A DNA stretch of 5,027 bases, from the NCBI GenBank assembly GCA_903953615.1, contig CAJBKH010000356.1, positions 1-5,027 on the forward strand, given 5' to 3'. Under the pieces are notes generated by a model. That model saw nothing but the letters and a program-made list of their open reading frames with translations, was not told where the DNA came from and did no database searches. This DNA comes from an uncultured Bacteroidota bacterium. GTDB taxonomy: Bacteria; Bacteroidota; Bacteroidia; NS11-12g; UBA955. The position numbers were made by a program, and so were the translations under genes. The first letter of the stretch is position 1. Each line of letters opens with the position of its first letter. Shown here in pieces: positions 1-5,027 of the stretch.

Positions 1-1
1 C

Positions 2-1969
2 ACTTTTCTAAAAAATAAAGTAAATACACAAGCAGATGAGATTGCTAAATTGAAATTGCAAATTGAAACTTTAAATAAAAATAAAGCGAAAACAGATGCC
101 GAAATACTAGCAATTAAAGGCTGTAGTGGTGTCATACAATATGATGAAGCTGGCAAACCTTTAAGTCCTTGCCAAATGTATGAAAATGAATTGAGCAAAC
201 GCAAAAGCATGGAAATCATTAATGCGTATAAAGACAAAGTGATTGATTCGTTAAACAGAAAAATTGCTTCAACTGATGCAGAAATCCTTGTATTGCGACG
301 TCAATTGGGTTCTAAAACCGAACCTGTGCTAACTGGAACAGATGCCATTAAATTACAAAAAGTTCAAAAACAACTCGATTCATTGACCATTAAAATGGCA
401 GTGTTGCAAACCGAGTTAAGCAATTGTAAAAAAGCAAGTAGTGCAACTGATGCTGAAATCATAAAAGCAACTACCGCCAAATCGAAAGCCGATGCGCAAG
501 TGATTACTTCGAATAAAAGAGCCGATAGTTTACAAAACAAATTAACCTCTGTTGAAATCGATTTGACGAATTGCAGAAAGAATGCAGGTTCATCTTCAGA
601 TGCAGAAATTATAAAAGCAAAAACTGACAAAGCAATAGCTGAAGCCGATGCCAAAGCAGCCAATAGACGAGCAGATAGTTTACAAGTTAAAATTTCAGGT
701 TTAATAGTTGAATTAACCGCTTGTAAAAAAGGTGCAAGTTCATCTACCGATGCCGAGATTATAAAAGCAAAATCAGAAAAAGCAAAAGCCGATGCAGAGG
801 TAATTACTGCCAACAGAAAAATTGATAGCCTACAAGTTAAAATCACTGGTTTGGTTGCCGAGTTAACAAACTGCAAAAACAGCAATAGCAATTCAACAGA
901 TGCCACCATCATTAAATTGAAAAAATGCGAAGATGATGCTGCCCTTTACAAAGCTGAGCTAGCAGCTGCCAACAAAACCAATTTAGCTTTGAATGCTAAA
1001 GTCTACAAACGCGATGCAACCATCGATAGTTTATTAACTGAACTTTCAAAATGTGGTAATAACAATGGCAGCGATAACAATGCAGAATTACTTAAAAAAT
1101 GTAACGATACCAAAGCAGAAATGAGTGCTGAAATAGTAAGTCTGAAAGCGAAAGTAAGCAACGCTGCTAAATCGCTAGATAGTGCAAATCTTGTAGCTTC
1201 TAATTTAAGAAAAAACCAAGCAACACTCGAAGCGCAAATAGTAGATTTAAAAGCACAGAACAAAGGCAGCGATTGCACTGACATTAAAAAACAATTGGAT
1301 GAAAAAATAATATTGATTGCTGATTTGAATGCCCAAAATGCTGCATGTAAAACCAATGTTACCAACCTTACCAATCAGTTGAATGAGTTGAAACAAGCGT
1401 ACCAATTTGTGAATGCACAAAACCAAAAATGCAGTAAAAAACTAGACAGCTGTATGCGCGGTTTATTCAACAACCAAGACAATGGTGGCATTGCGCCAGG
1501 CTCAGGCAATGGCGGACCAAGCGAAGGCAGTATTAAAAAATCAGATGATTCAAATTTCGGTGTCATAGAAAATAGCAATGATGCTTCTACAGAAAATTCG
1601 AAAGATAACAAAAATGATACAGTAATACCTTCGCAAACTGGAGGGACCAAAAACAATGACACTAGCAAAGAGGAAGAAGTAATTTTGCAAGAAACACCTA
1701 AAGAAAAGCCATTGATTTTATTAAAAATCCTCGGAGCCATAGCGAAAGGCATCATTGAATCTGGTAGCTCAGGTAATTCAAATAACAGTGGTTCAAGTAG
1801 TACAGGTAACAATGGTTCACAACCAAGTAATAAACCCACCACTACCACGCCACCTCCTACAACAGGCGCTATTGGCACAAACAAACCAGGCAATAATACT
1901 GGCTCCTCAAACAATAACAGCAAACCAACTACACCTGGTGCTGTTAGTCCCGGACCAGTTATTCGATAA
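2..1969 (+). CDS. Cys-rich repetitive coiled-coil protein with low-complexity C-terminal tail (5' partial)
   Basis: I do not recognise a named family. The frame is open to the left edge, giving 655 visible residues. The first start-like codon, TTG at 50, lies inside a run that already reads as coiled coil (QADEIAKLKLQIE), so the true start is upstream. Residues 1 to about 487 are Lys/Glu/Ala/Leu-rich heptad-like helix with a recurring (S/T)DAEI motif (residues 32, 92, 150, 200, 250). Three 50-residue tandem units occupy 150-299, with shorter or diverged units on both sides. Thirteen cysteines recur, mostly as LxxC(K/R). From about 488 the chain becomes Gly/Ser/Asn/Thr/Pro-rich, with an acidic, Lys-containing stretch and one hydrophobic island (about 570-585, PLILLKILGAIAKGII). 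It ends at TAA 1967-1969, followed by a terminator. A structural or envelope-associated fibrous protein is my inference. The N-terminus that would show a signal peptide lies outside the window. Confidence 0.85.
   Translation, partial: TFLKNKVNTQADEIAKLKLQIETLNKNKAKTDAEILAIKGCSGVIQYDEAGKPLSPCQMYENELSKRKSMEIINAYKDKVIDSLNRKIASTDAEILVLRRQLGSKTEPVLTGTDAIKLQKVQKQLDSLTIKMAVLQTELSNCKKASSATDAEIIKATTAKSKADAQVITSNKRADSLQNKLTSVEIDLTNCRKNAGSSSDAEIIKAKTDKAIAEADAKAANRRADSLQVKISGLIVELTACKKGASSSTDAEIIKAKSEKAKADAEVITANRKIDSLQVKITGLVAELTNCKNSNSNSTDATIIKLKKCEDDAALYKAELAAANKTNLALNAKVYKRDATIDSLLTELSKCGNNNGSDNNAELLKKCNDTKAEMSAEIVSLKAKVSNAAKSLDSANLVASNLRKNQATLEAQIVDLKAQNKGSDCTDIKKQLDEKIILIADLNAQNAACKTNVTNLTNQLNELKQAYQFVNAQNQKCSKKLDSCMRGLFNNQDNGGIAPGSGNGGPSEGSIKKSDDSNFGVIENSNDASTENSKDNKNDTVIPSQTGGTKNNDTSKEEEVILQETPKEKPLILLKILGAIAKGIIESGSSGNSNNSGSSSTGNNGSQPSNKPTTTTPPPTTGAIGTNKPGNNTGSSNNNSKPTTPGAVSPGPVIR
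449..898 (+). repeat. Three tandem 150-bp coding repeats (50 aa each)
   Basis: The DAEI codons begin at 449, 599, 749 and 899, an exact 150-bp period. Each unit reads DAEIIKA, then a Lys/Ala-rich segment, then (A/I)DSLQ, a hydrophobic strip, a Leu-Thr-x-Cys-Lys/Arg motif and a Ser-rich turn. Units 2 and 3 are the most alike. A shorter upstream unit (from 341, 36 codons) keeps the DSL and LSNC parts but lacks about 14 internal residues. A diverged, longer unit follows from 899. Because no indels separate the three central units, recent in-frame duplication within the coiled coil is the simplest reading. Confidence 0.9.
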
Positions 1970-2000
1970 TATTTACCCTCTATTGAGAAACACACCAACT

Positions 2001-2027
2001 AAGGGGGCGCTATGACCCCCCTTTTTT
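2001..2027 (+). terminator. Intrinsic terminator of the coiled-coil gene
   Basis: A 7-bp stem, AAGGGGG (2001-2007) with CCCCCTT (2017-2023), closes a 9-nt loop. Six T residues run from 2022 to 2027. It begins 31 bases after the stop codon of the upstream gene and lies before the rimP promoter, so it separates the two transcription units. Confidence 0.85.
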
Positions 2028-2056
2028 ATTGTCTGTCAATTGGGTTTCATAAAATT

Positions 2057-2087
2057 TTTGAGATTTCAAACTTAAATGCTATATTTG
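2057..2087 (+). promoter_or_regulatory. Bacteroidota-type promoter for rimP-nusA
   Basis: TTTG at 2057-2060 (-33 element) is followed after exactly 19 nt by TATATTTG at 2080-2087, a full match to the TAnnTTTG -7 element known for the primary sigma factor of Bacteroidota. Transcription should start roughly at 2093-2096, giving a leader of about 45-48 nt before the rimP ATG. The position just after a terminator and just before a housekeeping operon supports it. Confidence 0.8.
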
Positions 2088-2106
2088 CATTGTATTTAAA
2101 GTATTG

Positions 2107-2131
2107 TTAAGGGCCCCAAAAAGGCCCTTAA
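2107..2131 (+). promoter_or_regulatory. Strong 5'-leader hairpin upstream of rimP
   Basis: TTAAGGGCC (2107-2115) and GGCCCTTAA (2123-2131) form a perfect 9-bp stem around the 7-nt loop CCAAAAA. The downstream arm ends 9 nt before the rimP ATG. It lies downstream of the predicted transcription start, so it would be in the mRNA leader. No T-run follows (TTGTTGTAT), so it is not a typical terminator. It could modulate ribosome access, stabilise the 5' end or be a protein-binding site; its role is inferred only from position. Confidence 0.65.
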
Positions 2132-2140
2132 TTGTTGTAT

Positions 2141-2605
2141 ATGAGTGTATCACAAACCCTAAACGAAATCCTAAAATCGGTGCTCCTAGAGCATCCGAAT
2201 GTATTTTTGGTGGAAGCCAATCACCATCAACAGGCCCATGAATTTATTCTGGACGGTGACCTTCCCCTTGGTATTGGTGCTATCTCTGCTGTTAGTCGCT
2301 CTTTGAACCATTTTGCTGAAGAGCAATTGCCTGCCGAAGAAATTTACACCATTGATGTGTGCAGCCCGGGTGCGGATAGTCCACTTAAAATGTTGAGACA
2401 ATTTCCCAAACACATTGGTAGAGAGTTTGAAATTATTTTAACTGATGATACCATCATCAAAGGCCATTTAACAGCCATTAACAACGAAGATTTAACGTTC
2501 GACTATTTTAAATCAGCCAAACCTAAAAAATCGGAACTGAAAGACAGTATTTCAATTCCTTTTAATCAAATAAAAAAAGCAACCATTATATTATCATTTA
2601 AATGA
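2141..2605 (+). CDS. rimP: Ribosome maturation factor RimP
   Basis: RimP assists late assembly of the 30S ribosomal subunit in the cytoplasm. The 154-residue product matches the family length (about 150). The N-terminal alpha/beta domain contains the family signature YTIDVCSPGADSPLK at residues 69-83, equivalent to the usual Y-x-(L/I)-(E/D)-V-S-S-P-G-x-D-x-P-L, with Cys and Ala in place of the more common Ser and Leu. It is followed by the Phe/Gly-containing KHIGREFEI segment. The C-terminal part (about 93-154) is a small beta-rich, SH3-like domain (EIILTDD, IIKGHL, ISIPFNQIKKATI). I chose ATG 2141: an in-frame TTG at 2132 would abut the leader hairpin and add three residues with no family support. 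No clear Shine-Dalgarno sequence is present, as is common in this phylum. The TGA at 2603-2605 overlaps the nusA ATG. Confidence 0.93.
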   Translation: MSVSQTLNEILKSVLLEHPNVFLVEANHHQQAHEFILDGDLPLGIGAISAVSRSLNHFAEEQLPAEEIYTIDVCSPGADSPLKMLRQFPKHIGREFEIILTDDTIIKGHLTAINNEDLTFDYFKSAKPKKSELKDSISIPFNQIKKATIILSFK

Positions 2606-3867
2606 AAGCAGCTTCACCACAAGTAATGACCGTTAGAGGATTGGTAGAATCCTTCAGCGAGTTCAAAGAGTTTAAAAACATCGACAGGCCCACCCTTATG
2701 CGTGTGCTTGAAGAGGTGTTCCGCAACATGCTCAAAAAACGTTATGGCGATGATACCAATTTTGATATCATTATCAATACCGAACAGGGCGATTTAGAGA
2801 TTTACCGCAACCGTTTAATCGTTGATGATGGTGAGGTAGAAGATGAAAACCTTCAAATTAGTATCACCGATGCTAAAAACATAGAAGCCGATTACGTAAT
2901 TGGTGAAGAGGCCATCGACCAAGTACCAATGGATTTCTTTGGAAGAAGAAATATTTTGGCAGCCCGTCAAACTTTAATGACCAAAATTATGGAGTTAGAG
3001 AAAGACGAGTTGATGCGCAAATACACCGATAGAGTAGGCGAAATTGTAACAGGTGAGGTATACCAAATCTGGAAAAAAGAGATCATGGTATTAGATGATG
3101 ATGGTAATGAATTACTATTGCCTAAAACCGAAATGATTGGTGCCGATTTCTACAAAAAAGGCGAGACTTTAAAAGCCATCGTTCACGAAGTGGCCATGCA
3201 CAACGGTACCCCTAAAATTATTTTATCTAGAACCTCTCCAGTGTTCTTAGAAAAATTAATGGAATTAGAAGTACCTGAAATTTTAGATGGTTTAATCACC
3301 ATTAAGAAAATTGTTAGAGAGCCAGGTGAAAGAGCTAAAATTGCAGTAGAAAGCTACGATGATAGAATCGATCCTGTTGGTGCTTGTGTGGGTATGAAAG
3401 GTAGCAGAATTCATGGTATCGTTAGAGAATTGAGAAACGAAAACATTGACGTTATCAATTTTACAACCAACCCTACTTTGTTTGTACAACGTGCCTTGAA
3501 CCCAGCAAAAATATCTTCTATCGCTTTAGACGAAGTGCATAAAAAAGCCAACGTATTTTTACACCCTGACCAAGTAAGTTTGGCCATTGGTAAAGGTGGT
3601 TTCAATATCCGTTTGGCTAGCCGTTTGGTAGGTTACGATATTGAGGTATACAGAGAAGATGCAGAGTTTGATGATTCAGATATCGACTTAGAAGAATTCT
3701 CAGACGAGATTGATGGCTGGATAATCGATGAGCTAAAAGCCATCGGATTAGATACTGCTAAATCAGTATTAGATGCTACTACCGAAGATTTGGTAAGACG
3801 TACAGAATTGGAAGAAGAAACTGTTGTCGAAATCAAACGTATTCTAAAAACAGAATTCGAGAAGTAA
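2602..3867 (+). CDS. nusA: Transcription termination/antitermination factor NusA
   Basis: NusA binds RNA polymerase and nascent RNA and modulates pausing, intrinsic termination and antitermination. The 421-residue protein has the full core: an RNAP-binding N-terminal domain (about 10-135, with SFSEFKEFKNIDRP at 17-30), an S1 domain (about 143-209, starting DRVGEIVTGEV), KH1 (about 223-304, GMKG loop at 264-267, then NPTLFVQRALNPAKI) and KH2 (about 313-355, GKGG loop at 330-333, then FNIRLASRLVG). After an acidic linker (about 352-371) comes a short helix-hairpin-helix-like tail (about 372-418). It is shorter than the roughly 495-residue E. coli protein, which has two C-terminal acidic repeats. 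ATG 2602 overlaps the rimP stop as ATGA, suggesting translational coupling. An internal ATG at 2626 would also keep all the domains and cannot be excluded. A terminator at 3931-3960 ends the operon. Confidence 0.97.
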   Translation: MKAASPQVMTVRGLVESFSEFKEFKNIDRPTLMRVLEEVFRNMLKKRYGDDTNFDIIINTEQGDLEIYRNRLIVDDGEVEDENLQISITDAKNIEADYVIGEEAIDQVPMDFFGRRNILAARQTLMTKIMELEKDELMRKYTDRVGEIVTGEVYQIWKKEIMVLDDDGNELLLPKTEMIGADFYKKGETLKAIVHEVAMHNGTPKIILSRTSPVFLEKLMELEVPEILDGLITIKKIVREPGERAKIAVESYDDRIDPVGACVGMKGSRIHGIVRELRNENIDVINFTTNPTLFVQRALNPAKISSIALDEVHKKANVFLHPDQVSLAIGKGGFNIRLASRLVGYDIEVYREDAEFDDSDIDLEEFSDEIDGWIIDELKAIGLDTAKSVLDATTEDLVRRTELEEETVVEIKRILKTEFEK

Positions 3868-3900
3868 CACTTCGACTCCCGATAGCTATCGGGACAGTGT
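3867..3900 (+). repeat. Perfect 18-bp palindrome with outer arms directly after nusA
   Basis: TCCCGATAGCTATCGGGA at 3877-3894 is a perfect palindrome. Outer arms ACACT (3867-3871) and AGTGT (3896-3900) can also pair, leaving an asymmetric internal loop (TCGAC on the left, C on the right). The first outer base is the last base of the nusA stop codon. The sequence resembles short palindromic intergenic repeats that I remember from many Bacteroidota genomes; this is recollection, not a search result. There is no T-run, so it is not itself a terminator. It may act as a 3' mRNA-stabilising structure or be a REP-like element. Confidence 0.75.
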
Positions 3901-3930
3901 GACTTGTACAGTGAGTTTAACTTATAATAG

Positions 3931-3960
3931 AAAGCAGCTTCATTTGGAGCTGCTTTTTTT
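3931..3960 (+). terminator. Intrinsic terminator of the rimP-nusA operon
   Basis: AAAGCAGCT (3931-3939) pairs perfectly with AGCTGCTTT (3948-3956). Two further pairs, a T-G wobble and C-G, reduce the loop to ATTT. Seven T residues run through 3954-3960. It lies 64 nt after the nusA stop on the coding strand, so most transcripts should end here rather than continue rightward. Confidence 0.9.
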
Positions 3961-3975
3961 ATCGGGTTTCTTTTC

Positions 3976-4031
3976 CGAAGCTATGTTGACTAACGGGTGG
4001 CTTCGCCCTTTCTATGTCGCTCCTCTGGAGC
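3976..4031 (+). repeat. Hairpin pair at the left end of the repeat cluster
   Basis: GGGTG (3995-3999) pairs with CGCCC (4004-4008) around a GCTT loop, including one T-G wobble. GCTCC (4019-4023) pairs with GGAGC (4027-4031) around TCT. An alternative pairing joins CGAAGC (3976-3981) with GCTTCG (4000-4005). The second hairpin shares the CTCC-N3-GGAG core with the elements to its right, suggesting one repeat family. Confidence 0.55.
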
Positions 4032-4056
4032 TTCTTTGGGCTTTCTGGTTTTGTCT

Positions 4057-4085
4057 GTTACTGGGATATAGCTCCTACGGAGCTA
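4057..4085 (+). repeat. GTTAC...CTCCTACGGAG palindromic module, plus orientation
   Basis: TAGCTCC (4069-4075) and GGAGCTA (4079-4085) form a 7-bp stem with a TAC loop, preceded by GTTACTGGGATAT. The same combination (GTTAC, then GATATT, then CTCCTACGGAG) appears on the minus strand of both 87-bp copies to the right (4120-4146 and 4277-4303). This copy is therefore inverted relative to them. The orientation is readable because the loop is TAC on one strand and GTA on the other. Confidence 0.7.
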
Positions 4086-4108
4086 AAAAACGCCTAGTAA
4101 ATTTGACG

Positions 4109-4195
4109 TACCATTGCATTCTCCGTAGGAGATTAATATCTGTAACACAGAGCGCAACCCCTCCCCTCCATAGCTCCTTAGGAGCTAAACCATCC
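4109..4195 (-). repeat. 87-bp two-hairpin repeat, copy 1
   Basis: The element runs from TACCATTG to AAACCATCC. It contains two hairpins: TCTCC-GTA-GGAGA (4120-4132) and TAGCTCC-TTA-GGAGCTA (4171-4187). Its partner at 4266-4352 has the same length and aligns without gaps, with 77 of 87 bases identical by hand alignment. The strand is assigned by taking CTCCTACGGAG as the forward reading. No transposase or coding frame accompanies it. Confidence 0.85.
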
Positions 4196-4265
4196 CTCAC
4201 TTTGAGAGAAAGACACTCAAAAGTATAAGCATAAAAAAGGCTTAAGAACGTTTGGTAATTATACC

Positions 4266-4352
4266 TACCATTGAATTCTCCGTAGGAGAATAATATCAGT
4301 AACCTTGAGAGCAACCCCACACCTCCATAGCTCCGTAGGAGCTAAACCATCC
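4266..4352 (-). repeat. 87-bp two-hairpin repeat, copy 2
   Basis: A direct repeat of 4109-4195, with a start-to-start distance of 157 bp. Its hairpins are ATTCTCC-GTA-GGAGAAT (4275-4291, two pairs longer than in copy 1) and TAGCTCC-GTA-GGAGCTA (4328-4344). Most of the ten differences from copy 1 fall between the hairpins, while the stems and the flanking words TACCATTG and AAACCATCC are almost unchanged. This suggests the structure or the ends matter for the element. Confidence 0.85.
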
Positions 4353-4367
4353 TATACTTCGGTGTTA

Positions 4368-4396
4368 TTGGTATCTTTATATAAAAAGTTATCTTG
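4368..4396 (+). promoter_or_regulatory. Possible weak promoter for the gene at 4415
   Basis: TTG at 4368-4370 is followed after 19 nt by TATCTTGC at 4390-4397. This keeps the TAnnTT part of the Bacteroidota TAnnTTTG element but loses the last two bases. It would give a leader of only about 10 nt before the ATG. A promoter is expected here because a terminator lies upstream, but this particular match is weak. Confidence 0.3.
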
Positions 4397-4414
4397 CATG
4401 CTTTCTAACTAATC

Positions 4415-5027
4415 ATGAAAGAAGGCCTCAAAAAGTTTTTTGCAATAATCATTGGGTCTATTGTGTTCTTTGTATGCATATATTTTGTAGGCAAATGGCT
4501 GACAAAATATGAAAAGGACAATATAAAATCGAAAGCCGTAAAAACCATTTGTTGCGTATCAAAATCCTTTCGTGGGGATGCTCGTCGTCTTAAGGGTAGT
4601 TCAAGAAAGGTGATGTATACTTATTGTGAGAATGGTAAGTTTAAGATTGGCACTGTGTCAGACAATCATCCAATAGCAGCTGGCGAATATTACTCCTTAT
4701 ACTATAACCCCAATGATGCAGAGGAGGCCTATATCAATTGGCACGAGGCTTATATCCTATCAGATTCTATCATGGAATCGGAAGCTGTTATTACAAAAAT
4801 TAAGGATGGTTACAGTTTTGATAATGAAAAATTTGTCACCTTTATGTTCAGGTTAAATGGTCAATTTATTAGCAATGCCATGTATTACCCCGATTCATTG
4901 AATTTAAAAGTGGGAGATACCAAACCCATCATCTATGCCAAAGACAAACCCAACCGTGGCATATTATTAATTAATCAAAATGGCTACCTACAAAAATCAA
5001 AATGGTGCGAGGCTACAGATGCCGAAG
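4415..5027 (+). CDS. Hypothetical single-pass membrane-anchored protein, 3' partial
   Basis: I recognise no named gene. The frame from ATG 4415 is open to the right edge, giving 204 visible residues and no stop. The start is firm because an in-frame TAA lies at 4406-4408 and no other start codon falls between. The N-terminus is a short Lys-rich stretch (residues 1-7), one hydrophobic helix (about 8-26, AIIIGSIVFFVCIYFVG) and a basic region, consistent with a membrane anchor or uncleaved signal. By the positive-inside rule alone the topology is ambiguous, because Lys flank both sides. The rest is beta-rich and looks like two related halves (about 41-114 and 124-186), each with an AV opening strand, a Y/F-rich strand, an NG turn, then G(E/D) and a YYNPND or YAKDKPN end. 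This pattern resembles DUF3592-type small beta domains, a resemblance judged by eye. A weak promoter and the palindromic repeat cluster lie upstream. Confidence 0.75.
   Translation, partial: MKEGLKKFFAIIIGSIVFFVCIYFVGKWLTKYEKDNIKSKAVKTICCVSKSFRGDARRLKGSSRKVMYTYCENGKFKIGTVSDNHPIAAGEYYSLYYNPNDAEEAYINWHEAYILSDSIMESEAVITKIKDGYSFDNEKFVTFMFRLNGQFISNAMYYPDSLNLKVGDTKPIIYAKDKPNRGILLINQNGYLQKSKWCEATDAE

Larger units (their letters stand above)
3961..4414. other. Noncoding region packed with short palindromes
   Basis: No convincing gene lies between the nusA terminator and the ATG at 4415. Open frames here (about 3899-4228 on + and 4075-4320 on -) run through the palindromes, show no domain or membrane pattern and repeat the same words in different frames. 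The content is several hairpin-forming repeats, listed separately, joined by unremarkable AT-rich spacers (for example 4196-4265 and 4353-4414). Confidence 0.75.

Noticed and set aside
50..52. TTG as the start codon of the coiled-coil gene
   Set aside because: The same frame is open and already coiled-coil-like from base 2 to 49, so this TTG is an internal leucine and the gene is 5' truncated by the window edge.
364..1998. Long open frames on the minus strand opposite the coiled-coil gene (364-912, 1003-1374, 1375-1998)
   Set aside because: They mirror the repeats and low-complexity tail of the plus-strand gene, read as biased Ser/Ala/Leu or Pro/Leu/Val runs, and have no promoter or domain of their own. 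The last one also crosses the stop region of the real gene.
1755..2015. 86-codon plus-strand frame over the tail and terminator
   Set aside because: It is an out-of-frame reading of the Asn/Ser/Thr-rich tail, and it ends inside the terminator hairpin.
2107..2131. Second terminator after the coiled-coil gene
   Set aside because: The hairpin lacks a downstream T-run and lies after a near-perfect promoter, so a leader element fits better.
3899..4320. Possible small genes in the repeat region (+ 3899-4228, - 4075-4320)
   Set aside because: Both run across hairpin repeats, the plus frame begins before the terminator and reads through its stem and T-run, and neither shows a recognisable protein pattern or start signal.
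4109..4352. CRISPR array
   Set aside because: There are only two copies of an 87-bp unit, the copies differ at ten positions, and there is no short repeat-spacer periodicity.

Overview
The window looks like chromosomal DNA from a member of the Bacteroidota. Three signs support this: AT-rich coding sequence with little Shine-Dalgarno signal, a near-perfect Bacteroidota-type promoter (TTTG, 19-nt spacer, TAnnTTTG) ahead of the rimP homologue, and RimP/NusA proteins of the size and style usual in that phylum. I cannot place it to genus.

Layout. (1) Bases 2-1969 hold the 3' part of a long coiled-coil gene that is open to the left edge. It carries three 50-residue tandem repeats, 13 regularly placed cysteines and a Gly/Ser/Asn/Thr/Pro-rich tail. 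(2) Bases 1970-2140 hold an intrinsic terminator for that gene, then the promoter and a strong 5'-leader hairpin of the next operon. (3) Bases 2141-3867 are rimP (30S ribosomal subunit maturation) and nusA (transcription elongation/termination factor), overlapping by ATGA and therefore probably translationally coupled. (4) Bases 3868-4414 are noncoding: a perfect 18-bp palindrome directly after nusA, an intrinsic terminator, then a cluster of short palindromic repeats that includes an 87-bp element present twice in direct orientation. (5) Bases 4415-5027 are the 5' part of an unrecognised gene for a membrane-anchored protein with two similar beta-rich halves; it runs off the right edge.

How the parts relate. 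rimP-nusA is a classical translation/transcription housekeeping pair. The terminator after nusA and the lack of infB within the next 1.1 kb suggest a short operon rather than the common rimP-nusA-infB string. The two flanking genes look unrelated to it and are both probably envelope-associated, an inference from sequence features only. I see no mobile-element gene, CRISPR array, tRNA or rRNA, and no convincing sign of a new multi-gene system. The most unusual parts are the repeat-built coiled-coil protein, the rimP leader hairpin and the palindromic repeat cluster.
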